A stretch of 64,000 nt of DNA from Manihot esculenta (taxonomy: Eukaryota > Streptophyta > Magnoliopsida > Malpighiales > Euphorbiaceae), in the NCBI RefSeq assembly GCF_001659605.2, contig NC_035170.2, forward strand, positions 7,509,001 to 7,573,000, written 5' to 3'. The position numbers and the translations under genes were made by a program. Below, piece by piece: positions 22,057 through 32,060 of this stretch (position 1 is the stretch's first letter; the number at the start of each line of letters is the position of its first letter). The notes beneath the pieces are model-generated. The model was not told the origin of the DNA. It saw nothing but the letters and a program-made list of their open reading frames with translations, and did not search any database.

Positions 22057-23218
22057 GTCCCTTAGCCGAAAACGGGCGAGCTTTTCTCCCCATTGTCGGC
22101 CAAGGTGAGCTCTCCGCCGTCCCTCACCAATCTTTGAGTCCTTCCTTCAGATCTTTCAAGATTTTCATGAGTTTTTTGCTTTGTTTTGAAGATTTTCAAG
22201 TTTTGAGCAAGTTTTGGAGCTTTGAGGTTCAAGGAAACTCAACCCCTCCCATCTCCGAGTTTAGATCGTCTCTCTCTCGATCTCCCCGAGGTAAGAGCCG
22301 ATCTTAAGCTCATTGCATGTTTTAAGTAAGTTTTAAGTAGATCTATGGGGTAGAATGCATGTTTAGCTTATGGTTAGGTTTATGAGTTTATGTTACATTT
22401 TTGAACAATATGGATATTTGATGTGTTGTAGATGGGGTTTTTGATGGTTTGAAGCCCCTAGGAGCTTGTATGCTTGTTTGTGTTTGATTGGGAGTGTTTT
22501 AGAATAGGTTTATGCATGATTGGAAAGTTTTGGAGGCAAATGTGCATAGAAGAGCTGAGTTTCTGCCACTATGGGAGAAACCAGGTTCGGCAGCCGAAGG
22601 AACTTTCGGCCGCAGAACATGCTTGTGGAGGCAGCCTTCGGCTGTCGAAGCTTGCCCCCGAAAGAGGACTTTCGTCTCTGTCTGGGAGTTTCGGCCGCCG
22701 AACATGCATGAGTTTCGCCTCCGTCTGGGAGTTTCGGCCGCCGAACCTGCCTGACTTTCAGCTCTGGAGGGACTTTCGGCCGCCGAACCTGCCACCGAAA
22801 GTGCCCTGTCCAGCCCTCTCTTGCATGTTTTCCTATGATTGTTTCATGATGTTTTAGGGGGTTTTTGGGGAGTAGTTTAGAGTTATGTTCTAGTTGTTTG
22901 GTCCCTCATTTGAGTCCACCTGTGTAGGTTCGGACCCGAGGAATCGAGGACCCCAGCAGTGAGTCAGCTGCTCCAGTGTCTGGTCAGAGCTATCCAGAGG
23001 TGAGTAGAATAAATCTTTACGTTTTAAAGTAAATCAATTGTAAAGTTTTGAGCACGTTCATGCATCATGAATGCCATGTGATGATTTAGGTTGTTTGCAT
23101 TAGAATTCACGAATATGTTGCATTGCATATTTTAATGTTGATGTGGATGAATGTTGGATGATCCATAGCCCTCGATCTATGATGTGACGATGTGATATGT
23201 ACGGTACGGAATGTAAGA

Positions 23219-23356
23219 CCAGTGGGACCCATTCTACATTCGCTGGCACCATGTAAGAGAAAGACCAGGACCCATTCTACGTTCTGGCACAGTTGGACTG
23301 TTATGTTATGCTATGTTATGTAAGAGAAAGACCAGGACCCATTCTACGTTCTGGCA
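23219..23356 (+). repeat. Hairpin units of element H LTR
   Basis: Unit 1 pairs CCAGTG (23219-23224) with CGCTGG (23241-23246), six pairs including one G-U. Units 2 and 3 pair CCAG with CTGG. The CCCATTCTACNTT loop is kept. Confidence 0.72.
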
Positions 23357-24007
23357 CAGTTGGACTATGTAGAGGGCTATTGGTGACAAGTTCATCCTTG
23401 ATGTGATTAGCTGTGATGTGATGCATTACATGTTATCATATGTTTTAAATGTTTTATTATTCTGCTCACTGGGCTCTAGTAGCTCACCCCTCTCCCAATT
23501 TCCCTAGGTTTGCAGGTACAGGGTAGACCAGGAGGTCAGCAAGAGTATTGAAGTCTTGTTTATGTAATAGATAGTGTGGACATGATAAGTGTATTTGATG
23601 TTATGTAAAAGTACAGTTTAGACATGTAATGTAATGAGGCTTATGGATGATAGAGGTGTACTTGACCATAGAATGTTGTTATCCCTTTTAATACATGATC
23701 TCAGATATTTTATGATGTGTATGTAAACCAACTCAACATATGTTGTATCGCCCTTTGGGGCATTGATGAGATCTCACAGAGGGGTCAAAGCTTATGATGA
23801 TGTCTATGTTCAGTGCATGCACAGGTTGAGTTTGGTGTATGAAAGAATGTATGAAAAAAAAGTTTTAATTTTTATGTATGTTGTTGATCATGTATGGGAT
23901 TAAACAGGTTTACAGGTTGCATGTTAGGCTTGCTACGGGTCCCGGCGGCCTTAAGCCGACCTGGATCCTAGCGCCGGTAGCGGTCCGATTTTCGGGTCGT
24001 TACAGAA

Positions 24008-24019
24008 TGGTATCAGAGC
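24008..24019 (+). other. Primer-binding site of element H (tRNA-iMet)
   Basis: TGGTATCAGAGC lies three bases after the LTR. Confidence 0.9.
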
Positions 24020-24202
24020 CCTAGGTTCATAGGATCAGACCTAGAGTGTCGGGCTCATAGATGTTCTAGAAGGTCAAGCACAATAGGAGGATCATGTCCA
24101 CTAGGATAGGATGTTGAGTCCTATCTTGTATGATGATGTGAAATGCCATGATTATATGCATGTGCATTGATGCTATGATTTGAATGATATTTATGTGATG
24201 CG

Positions 24203-24226
24203 GGTTCATGTGTTTCCACATGAACC
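24203..24226 (+). repeat. Leader inverted repeat of element H
   Basis: Arms GGTTCATGTG and CACATGAACC with a TTTC loop, 48 bases before the gag ATG. Confidence 0.8.
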
Positions 24227-24273
24227 ATATGATGCTAATGTTGTGTGATGTGTACTGTTTTTCAGAAAACAGG

Positions 24274-25016
24274 ATGAGAGTAACCCGTCGATCTGCAAGA
24301 TTGACTGGAGTACCACCTGAGGATGAGGGCACGAGCGCCCGTCCTCCTACATTGCCTAGGGCAATGTCATGTAGAGCAAACAGAGAAAGAGTGTCAAGGG
24401 ACCCTAGAAGGTCTTTTGATGCTAGCAGAAGGGGGACAGATAGAGGAGGAAGTTCTTCAGATGTGAGGGAGGTTATAGAAGAGGATCAGAGGAGGGATGG
24501 GAATCTGGATGTTAGCAGGGCGAAAGAAGGGACGGGGGAGTCACAAGGAGGCGCTCAGGCCTCGGGGTATGGTTTTCCACCCCATTATCCACCCTTCCCA
24601 CAGGGTTCAGGGTATCCGATGGGAGGCACATCGGATTACTCCAGCTTTAACCCCTACCCTACCTACATGCCTTATCCACCTTTCTATCCACCTTTCTATC
24701 CACCTTACACACAGTACCCAGCTTATCCGCCCTCACCCTTCTATCCTAACCCGGCAAACCCCACCTCGGGGAATGCTGCACCCCCACCTCCACCACCTAT
24801 AGAACCAGCAGCCCCAGTTACTCAACCTTCTAGACCTAGCTCAGCCGGTGGGAGCAAAGTGAAGATGACATATTACCTTAAGCTGGATGCTCCCAAATAC
24901 AAGTCAGGGGATGATCCCTTTGAGTACCTGAGAGTAGTGAAGACAATAACTGATGAGCTAGGGGCAGATGACAGCAGGGCCATTCAAATGGCAGGGTTCA
25001 CTTTGAAGTGCAAGAA
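24274..25016 (+). CDS. gag: Element H gag, N-terminal part (split by element D)
   Basis: The ATG at 24274 follows the acceptor-like TTTTTCAGAAAACAGG seen before gag in all copies. The open frame encodes the basic N-terminus ([12 protein letters not shown]), a charged stretch and the Pro/Tyr-rich segment (repeats of YPPFYPP). It then enters the Gag core up to GFTLKCKN, where element D enters at 25017. The same frame resumes at 63756. No stop or frameshift is visible. Confidence 0.85.
25012..25016 (+). other. Target-site duplication of element D, left copy
   Basis: AAGAA here corresponds to AAAAA at 63756-63760. One G-to-A change separates the copies. The joined text gives the Gag sequence CKKARE. 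Confidence 0.8.
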
Positions 25017-27296
25017 TGTAATACCCGGCTAGACTCCGGTATCAGAATTCCTACCGTCCGGTGGAATCTCGGATGTCGGAGACCTCTAGAAGGGTAAAAC
25101 CATGTTTTCTTAAGATGTTTTGATGTATTTTATGGTTTTTAATGAAAATAAATCCAAGTTTTGAGTGGAGAGGGCCTTGGAGACTTTGCCAGGTTCGGCC
25201 GCCGAAAGTCATGTTCGGCCGCCAAACGTGGGGAGGTTTTAGGAGCGCTTTAGGCCTCCGAAAGCCTTGTTTAAATCAGCCAAGGTTCGGCCGCCGAACC
25301 TCATGTTCGGCCGCCGAATTTGCATGCGCTGTAGGGGCACGTTAGGCCGCCGAAAGGTGGTAAGGACAGCCCTATAAAACGACCCCATGGCCGAAACGGG
25401 CAAGCTTTTCTTCCCGTTTTCGGCCAAGGTGAGTTCTCCACCGCCCCTCCTCTGTTTTGAGCTTCTCCCTTCGAGATTTCATGTTTTTCTTATGAGTTTT
25501 CACCTTATTTTGAAGATTTTCGAGTTTAAAGCAAGTTTTGGAGCTTTGAGGTTTAAGAACTCAAATCTCTCCCATCTCCGAGCTAGGGTCATTTTCCTCT
25601 CGATCTACAAGAGGTAAGGACCGATCTTGAGCTCACTACATGTTTTTAACAAGTTTTAAGTTGATTCTTGAAGTAGAAATGCATGTGTAGGGTTTTATGA
25701 GTTTTTGGGTTTTTGTTGGTTTATGGGCAATGTATGTTGGATTTGTGTTGTTTGATGTGTTGTAGATGGGGTTTGAGATAGTTTGAAGCCCCTAGGAGCT
25801 TGTATGTTTGAGTATGTGTGTTGTAGAATAGGATTATGCATGATTGGAAGTTTTGGAGGCAAATGTGCATAGAGGAGCCAAGTTTCTGCCCTTTGGCAGA
25901 AACCAGGTTCGGCAGCCGAAGGACTTTCGGCCGCCGAACATGGCTGTGGAGGCAGCCTTTCGGCTGCCGAAGCCTGCCTCCGAAAAGAGACTTTCATCTT
26001 TGTCTGGGACTTTCGGCCGCCGAAGGTGCCGTCGAACCTGCCTGGGTTTCGGCTCTGGAGGGACTTTCGGCCGCCGAAGGTGCCGCCGAAAGTGCCATGT
26101 TCAGCCTTCCTTTGCATGATTTCGCATAATTGTTTTGAGGTGTTTTAAGGGGTTTTTGGGGGATGTTTTTAGAGTTATGTTCTAGTTGTTTGGCCCCTCA
26201 TTTGAGTCCACCTGTGTAGGTTCGGACCCGAGGAACCGAGGACCCCAGCAGTGAGTTAGCTGCATCAGTCTTTGTCAGAGCTAGCCAAGAGGTGAGTAGA
26301 ATAAACCTTTACGATTTAAAGCAAATAAATTATAAAGTTTTGAGCATGTTCATGCATCATGAATGTCATGCGATGAATTAGGTTGTTTGCATTAGAAATC
26401 ACGAATATGTTGCATTGCATTTATGATGTTGATGTGGATTGGTTATTGGATGACCCTTTAGTCCTCATATGATATGATGATGATACGACATGATATGGTA
26501 TGGAAGTCCAGGTTGTACCCATTCTACGTCCCTGGCACTATGTAAGAGAAAGTCCAGGTTGTATCCATTCTACGTCCCTGGCACATTGGAATGTTATGAT
26601 ATGTTATGTTAAGAGAAAGACCGGTTGTACCCATTCTACGTCCCGGCACTTTGGAAGGTAGAGGACTATTGGTGACAATACCATCCGAGATGTGATTTGT
26701 TGTGATGTGTTGCATTACATGATGGCATGAGATTTTAAATGTTGTTTTCTATTATTCTGCTCACTGGACTCTAGTAGCTCACCCCTTTTCCCTAATCCCC
26801 CAGGATTGCAGGTACGGGCTAGACAGAGAAGTCAAGAAGAGTAAAGTCATATGTTTGTAATAGATAGAAAGTGGACATGATAAATTGTATAATGATGTAA
26901 AGTTTGAATAGTCATGTTATGTATAATGATATTGAGGATTAGAAGTTGTGCTTGACCCTATGGATGTTGTTATCCCTTTTATTACATCATCTTAGATGTT
27001 TTATGATGTAGATGTAAACCAACTCAACACATGTTATGCCACCCATTGGGGGCATTGATGAGATCCCACAGAGGGGTCAAGTTTATGATTATGACTATGT
27101 TCAGTGCATGTACAGGTTGAGTTTGGTGTATGATAGACTGTATGAAAGAAAAGTTTTAAATTTTTATGTATGTTGTTGATCATGTATGGGATTAAACAGG
27201 TTTACAGGTTACATGTCAGGCTTGCTACGGGTTCCGGCGGCCTTAAGCCGATCTGGATCCTAGCGCCGGTAGCGGTTCGATTTTCGAGTCGTTACA
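25017..27296 (+). repeat. 5' LTR of element D
   Basis: Starts TGTAATACCCGG and ends CGAGTCGTTACA, 2280 bp. The TATA box is TATAAAAC (25373-25380), where the 3' LTR keeps TATAAAAGG (61832-61840). The second array is at about 25905-26095. The three hairpin units (about 26507-26648) include one CCGG/CCGG pair. Confidence 0.92.
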
Positions 27297-27299
27297 GAA

Positions 27300-27311
27300 T
27301 GGTATCAGAGC
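27300..27311 (+). other. Primer-binding site of element D (tRNA-iMet)
   Basis: TGGTATCAGAGC lies three bases after the LTR end. Confidence 0.9.
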
Positions 27312-27485
27312 CCTAGGTTCATATGGTCGGACCTAGAGTGTCGGGCTCATAGGTGTTATAGAAGGTCAAGCACAATAGGAAGATCATGTCCACTAGGATA
27401 GGATATGGAGTCCTGTCTTGCATGATGATGTGAAATGCCATGATTATATGCATGTGCATTAATGATATGTGATGTATGTGATGAG

Positions 27486-27509
27486 GGTTCATGTGTGCCC
27501 ACATGAACC
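27486..27509 (+). repeat. Leader inverted repeat of element D
   Basis: Arms GGTTCATGTG and CACATGAACC with a TGCC loop. Confidence 0.8.
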
Positions 27510-27557
27510 ATATGATGCTAATGTTTGCTTGTTATGTGCTGCCTTTCAGAAAACAGG

Positions 27558-29558
27558 ATGAGGGGAACTCGTCGATCTGCACGATTGACTGGAGTACCAC
27601 CTGAGGGTGAGGGCACGAGCGCCCGTCCTCCTGCATTGCCTAGGGCAATGTCATGTAGATCAAGCAGAGAAAGAGTGTCAAGGGACCCTAGAAGGTCTTT
27701 TGATGCTAGCAGAAGGGGGACAGATAGAGGAGGAAGTTCTTCAAATGTGAGGGAGGTTATGGAAGAGGATCAGAGGAGGGATGGGAATCTGGATGTCAGC
27801 ATGTCGGAAGAAGGGACAGGGGAGTCTCAGGGAGGCGCTCAGGCCTCGGGGTATGGTTTTCCACCCCATTATCCACCCTTCCCATAGGGTTCAGGGTATC
27901 CGATGGGAGGCACATCGGATTACTCCAGCTTTAACCCCTACCCTACCTACATGCCTTATCCACCTTTCTATCCACCTCACCCCCAATACCCAGCTTATCC
28001 ACCCTCACCCTTTTACCCTCACCCGGCAAACCCCACCTCGGGGAATGCTGCACCCCCACCTCCACCACCTACAGAACCAGCAGCCCCAGCTACTCAACCT
28101 CTTAGACCTAACTCAGCCAGTGGGAGCAAGGTCAAGATGACCGACTACATGAAACTGGGTGCTCCTCAGTATGAAAAAGGGGATGACCCATTTGTGTATC
28201 TTGAAAGGGTTAAGGTGATCACAGATGAGATTGGGGCTGATGACAGTAGAGCCATTCAGATGGCTGGGTTCACGCTTAAGTGCAAGAAGGCACGAGAGTG
28301 GTTCAAGAATTATGTGAACCCGAAGGTAGACAGCATGTCTTGGGAGGAGTTTGCAAACGAGTTTGCGGGATGGGCTTTCCCAGATAGTTCAAGGGAGTTG
28401 AAGATGATAGAGTTTGAGCAGTTGAGGCAGACTGATGAGATGGGTGTAGAGGAGTTCACAGACAGATTCTTGGAGCTGTTGCCATTTGCAGGGCAAAACC
28501 TTGACACAGACCAGAAAAGGTCAAGGAGGTATATCATGAAACTCCACTCCAGATATTCCTCCTTGATCCAGTCAGCAGATAGGGAGAGCTTCCATGCCAT
28601 AGTGGATATGGCCCGAAAAATGGAGGCCAGTGCCATCATTCAGGGAACAGTCAGACAGTCAGTGGCACAACCTTCTGGTTCCAAGACCCCAGGCTCTTCT
28701 TCTCTGAGTGCAGCAGCTTCAGGTAGCAAAAAATGGAGTAATACCACTAGGAAGCCCAAGAAGAACAAGTTTTGGAACAAGGTCAAGTCTAGTCTGGGAC
28801 TAGGGAGTGGCTCAAGCTCTGGTGCGGATAATGCAGTTTGTGCAAAGTGTAGTAGGCCACACAGGGGAGTTTGCCGAGCTGGGACAGCAGCCTGCTTCAG
28901 ATGCGGGCAAGAGGGACACATGGCTCGGGAGTGTCCCAGGGCAGCTTTTGGAGCACAGTCTCAGCAGACAGCTTCTGGCAGTGTGGTTCAGCCAGCAGCT
29001 CCAGCCATGACTCAGGCCAGTGGCAGAGGCAGAGGGAGAGGGGCAGCCTCTTCTTTAGCGGGTTTCAGAGGTGAAGGTCCATCAGCTCCAGCACGGATCT
29101 TCACAATGACTCAGCAGGAGGCAGATGCATCTAACACCGTGGTGGCAGGTAATTTAGTCATTGGTTGTTCAGATGTGTATGCCTTGATGGACCCTGGAGC
29201 ATCTCATTCTTTTATTGCTCCGAGAGCCGTCCAGAGGTTGGGGTTGATGATCTCTGAGTTAGAGTGTCCTCTCTGGGTCAGTGGACCCAAGTGTGATCCA
29301 TCAGTGGCAGAGTCAGTCTGCCAATGCAGTCCAGTATTTGTTGAGAGAAGATGCCTTTCCGCCGACCTTGTGGTTCTAGACTTGACAGACTTTGACGTCA
29401 TTCTAGGGATGGACTGGTTATCTACCCATGGTGCTACCTTGGACTGTAGGGACAAGGTAGTCAGGTTCAGAGGTTAGGATGGGTCAGAGGTGGTCTTCAG
29501 GGGAGACAGGAGAGGTACACCTAGAGGTCTGATATCAGCTCTTCAGGCTCAAAGGTTG
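27558..29558 (+). pseudogene. gag: Element D gag and protease
   Basis: The ATG at 27558 opens the standard Gag. A TAG at 27885-27887 replaces a Gln codon at the start of the Pro/Tyr-rich segment, and the same frame then continues from 27888. The Gag core, two zinc motifs (CAKCSRPHRGVC and [14 protein letters not shown]) and the protease ([21 protein letters not shown]) are complete. A second TAG (29475-29477) again replaces Gln. Element E enters at 29559 while the frame is in the linker before RT. Both stops are C-to-T changes at CAG. Confidence 0.9.
29554..29558 (+). other. Target-site duplication of element E, left copy
   Basis: GGTTG is repeated exactly at 39366-39370. Confidence 0.92.
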
Positions 29559-29915
29559 TGTAATACCCGGCTAGACTCTGGTATCGGAATTCCTACCGTC
29601 CGGTGGAATCTCGGATGTCGGAGACCTCTAGATGGGTAAAACCATGTTTTTATGAAATGTTTTAATGCTTTTGATGATTTTAAGTAAAAAGGGAATGAGT
29701 TTTTGCATAAGAACAACTTTGGAGGAAAGCTCAGGTTCGGCCGCCGAAACTCAAAGTTCAGCCGCCGAACATGCATGCGTTTCGGGTGAGCCTTAGGCCC
29801 CCGAAGGCATAAGTGAGGGAAGTCCAGGTTCGGCCGCCGAACCTCAAGTTCGGCCGCCGAACATGGCATGCATGCGGACGCACATTCAGCCCCCGAACGT
29901 GGCCTGGACAGCCAC

Positions 29916-29924
29916 TATAAAAGG
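29916..29924 (+). promoter_or_regulatory. Predicted TATA box of element E 5' LTR
   Basis: TATAAAAGG lies about 357 bp into the LTR after a cluster of GGCCGCCGAA boxes. The 3' LTR copy is at 37528-37536. Confidence 0.72.
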
Positions 29925-30750
29925 GTCCCTTAGCCGAAAACGGGCGAGCTTTTCCCCATTTTCGGCCAAGGTGAGCTCTCCGCCGTCCCTCACCGATCTT
30001 TGATGTTTTTCCTCTAGATCTTTCAAGTTTTTCATTTGTTTTAACTTTGTTTTGAAGATTTGAGCTTTTGAGCAAAGTTTTGGAGCTTTGAGGTTCAAGA
30101 ACTCAAATCTCTCCCAACTCCAAGTTTGGTCGCCTCTACTCTCGATCTTCTAGAGGTAGGAGTCGATCTCTAGCTTATATTATGTTTTAAGTAAGTTTTA
30201 TGAAGTTCATGGGGGTAGAATGCATGTTTAGGTTATAGTTATGTTTATGGGTATAAATGTATGTTCATGAACAATGTGGCTTGTAATGTGTGTTTGATGT
30301 GTTGTAGTTGGGGTTTAAGGTAGTTTGAGACCCCTAGGAGCTTGTATGCATGTTTTGGTTGAGCTATATGCATGATTGAAGGATTGGGAGGCAAATGTGC
30401 ATAAAGGAGCCAAGTTTCTACCCTTTGGCAGAAACCATGTTCGGCAGCCGAAGGAACTTTCGGCCGCCGAACATGGCTGGGAGGCAAGCCTTTCGGCTGC
30501 CGAAGTTGCCCCCGAAAAGAGACTTTCGTCTCTGTCTGGGACTTTCGGCCGCCGAAGGTGCCGCCGAACCTGCCTGGGTTTTGGCCCTGGAGGGACTTTC
30601 GGCCGCCGAAGGTGCCGCCGAACCTGCCCTGTTCAGCCTTCCTTTGCATGTGTTGCATGATTGTTTTAAGGTGTTTTAGGGGGTTTTTGGGGAATGTTTT
30701 TAGAGTTATGTTCTAATATGTTGGTCCCTCATTTGAGTCCACCTGTGTAG

Positions 30751-30820
30751 GTTTGGACCCGAGGAACCGAGGACCTCAGCAGTGAGTCAGCTGCTTCAGT
30801 CAGTGTCAGAGCTAGCCGAG
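30751..30820 (+). other. Candidate 70-nt leader exon in the LTR
   Basis: The block is preceded by GAGTCCACCTGTGTAG and followed by GTGAGTGG. The same acceptor-like and donor-like edges recur at matching places in the complete LTRs on both strands. Splicing here is a hypothesis from motif conservation only. Confidence 0.4.
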
Positions 30821-31025
30821 GTGAGTGGAATGACTCTTATGCTTTTAAATAAATAAATAAATCAGTTTTGAGCATGTTCATGCATCACAGATGCCATGTG
30901 ATATTTTAGGATGCTTGCATTAGAAATCACGAATATGTTGCATTGCATAATATGTTGTTGATGTGGATGAATGTTGAATGATCCATTAGCCCTCATATGT
31001 TATGACATGATGATATGATATGGAA

Positions 31026-31178
31026 GTCCAGGTGTGGCCTGCACTACGCCCCTGGCACTATGTAAGAGGAAGACCGGAAGTGGCCTGCACTACGCCCCCG
31101 GCATCATGGATTATGTATGTTATGTTATGTTATGTATAAGAGAAAGACCAGGTGTGGCCTGCACTACGCCTCTGGCAT
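31026..31178 (+). repeat. Hairpin units of element E 5' LTR
   Basis: Unit 1 pairs CCAGG with CCTGG, unit 2 CCGG with CCGG, unit 3 CCAG with CTGG. The loops carry GTGGCCTGCACTACG instead of CCCATTCTACG, so the stem and CTACG are kept while the loop differs. Confidence 0.75.
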
Positions 31179-31815
31179 GATTGGATTATGTAGAGGGCTA
31201 AATGGTGACAAGTTTATCCTTGATATGATTAGTTGTGATGTGATGCATTCCATGTTATCATATGTTTTAAATACTTTATTATTCTGCTCACTGGGCTTTA
31301 GTAGCTCACCCCTCTCCCAAATTCCCCAGGTTTGCAGGTACGGGTTAAACAGAGAAGTCAAGAAGAGTAATGAAGTCTTATGCATATAATAGTTAGAAAG
31401 TGGACATGATAGATTGTATAATGATGTTTGGATATGTAATGTAATGATATTGAGGTTAGAAGTGTGCTTGACCATAGTATATTGTAATCCCTTTTTGATA
31501 CATGATCTAAATGTTTATTGATGATTATGTTTAGCCAACTCAACACTTGTTATGCCACCCATTGGGGGCATTGATGAGATCCCACTGAGGGGTCAAGTTT
31601 ATGATTATGTATATGTTCAGTGCATGCACAGGTTGAGTTGGTGTATGATAGGATGTATGAAAGAAAAGTTTTAAATTTTTATGTATGATTGTTGATCATG
31701 TATGGGATTAAACAGGTTTACAGGTTTCATGTCAGGCTTGCTACAGGTCCCAGCGGCCTTAAGCCGATCTGGATCCTAGCGCCGGTAGCGGTTCGATTTT
31801 CGGGTCGTTACAGAA

Positions 31816-31827
31816 TGGTATCAGAGC
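31816..31827 (+). other. Primer-binding site of element E (tRNA-iMet)
   Basis: TGGTATCAGAGC lies three bases after the LTR end. Confidence 0.92.
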
Positions 31828-31987
31828 CAGGTTCATATGGTCGGACCTAGAGTGTCAGGCTCATAAATGTTATAGAAGGTCAAGCACAATAGGAAGATCA
31901 TGTCCACTAGGATAGGATGTGGAGTCCTGTCTTACATGATGATGTGAAATGCTATGATATGAATGATATGCTATGATGTGTGATGCG

Positions 31988-32011
31988 GGTTCATGTGTGC
32001 CCACATGAACC
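31988..32011 (+). repeat. Leader inverted repeat of element E
   Basis: Arms GGTTCATGTG and CACATGAACC with a TGCC loop, about 50 bases before the gag ATG. Confidence 0.82.
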
Positions 32012-32060
32012 ATATGATGCTAATGTTGCTTGTGATGTGAACTGTTTTTCAGAAAACAGG

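Larger units (their letters stand above)
21692..24004 (+). repeat. 5' LTR of element H
   Basis: Starts TATAATACCCGG, where the usual terminal TG has become TA, and ends GGGTCGTTACA, 2313 bp. Three array boxes and CCCCCGAA variants precede the TATA box. The second array is at about 22582-22805. Three hairpin units (23219-23356) include the extended CCAGTG/CGCTGG stem. Confidence 0.9.
29559..31812 (+). repeat. 5' LTR of element E
   Basis: Starts TGTAATACCCGG and ends GGGTCGTTACA, 2254 bp. In order it holds the first array, the TATA box (29916-29924), a donor-like AAGGTGAGC (29971), a donor-like GAGGTAGGA (30156), the second array (about 30435-30630), a candidate mini-exon (30751-30820), three hairpin units (about 31026-31178) and an acceptor-like TTTGCAG (31331-31337). 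Confidence 0.93.

Noticed and set aside
31980..32060. Upstream extension of element E gag-pol
   Set aside because: The 27 extra codons cover the leader inverted repeat and the acceptor-like TTTTTCAG. Other elements are not conserved as protein there, so the ATG at 32061 is the better start.
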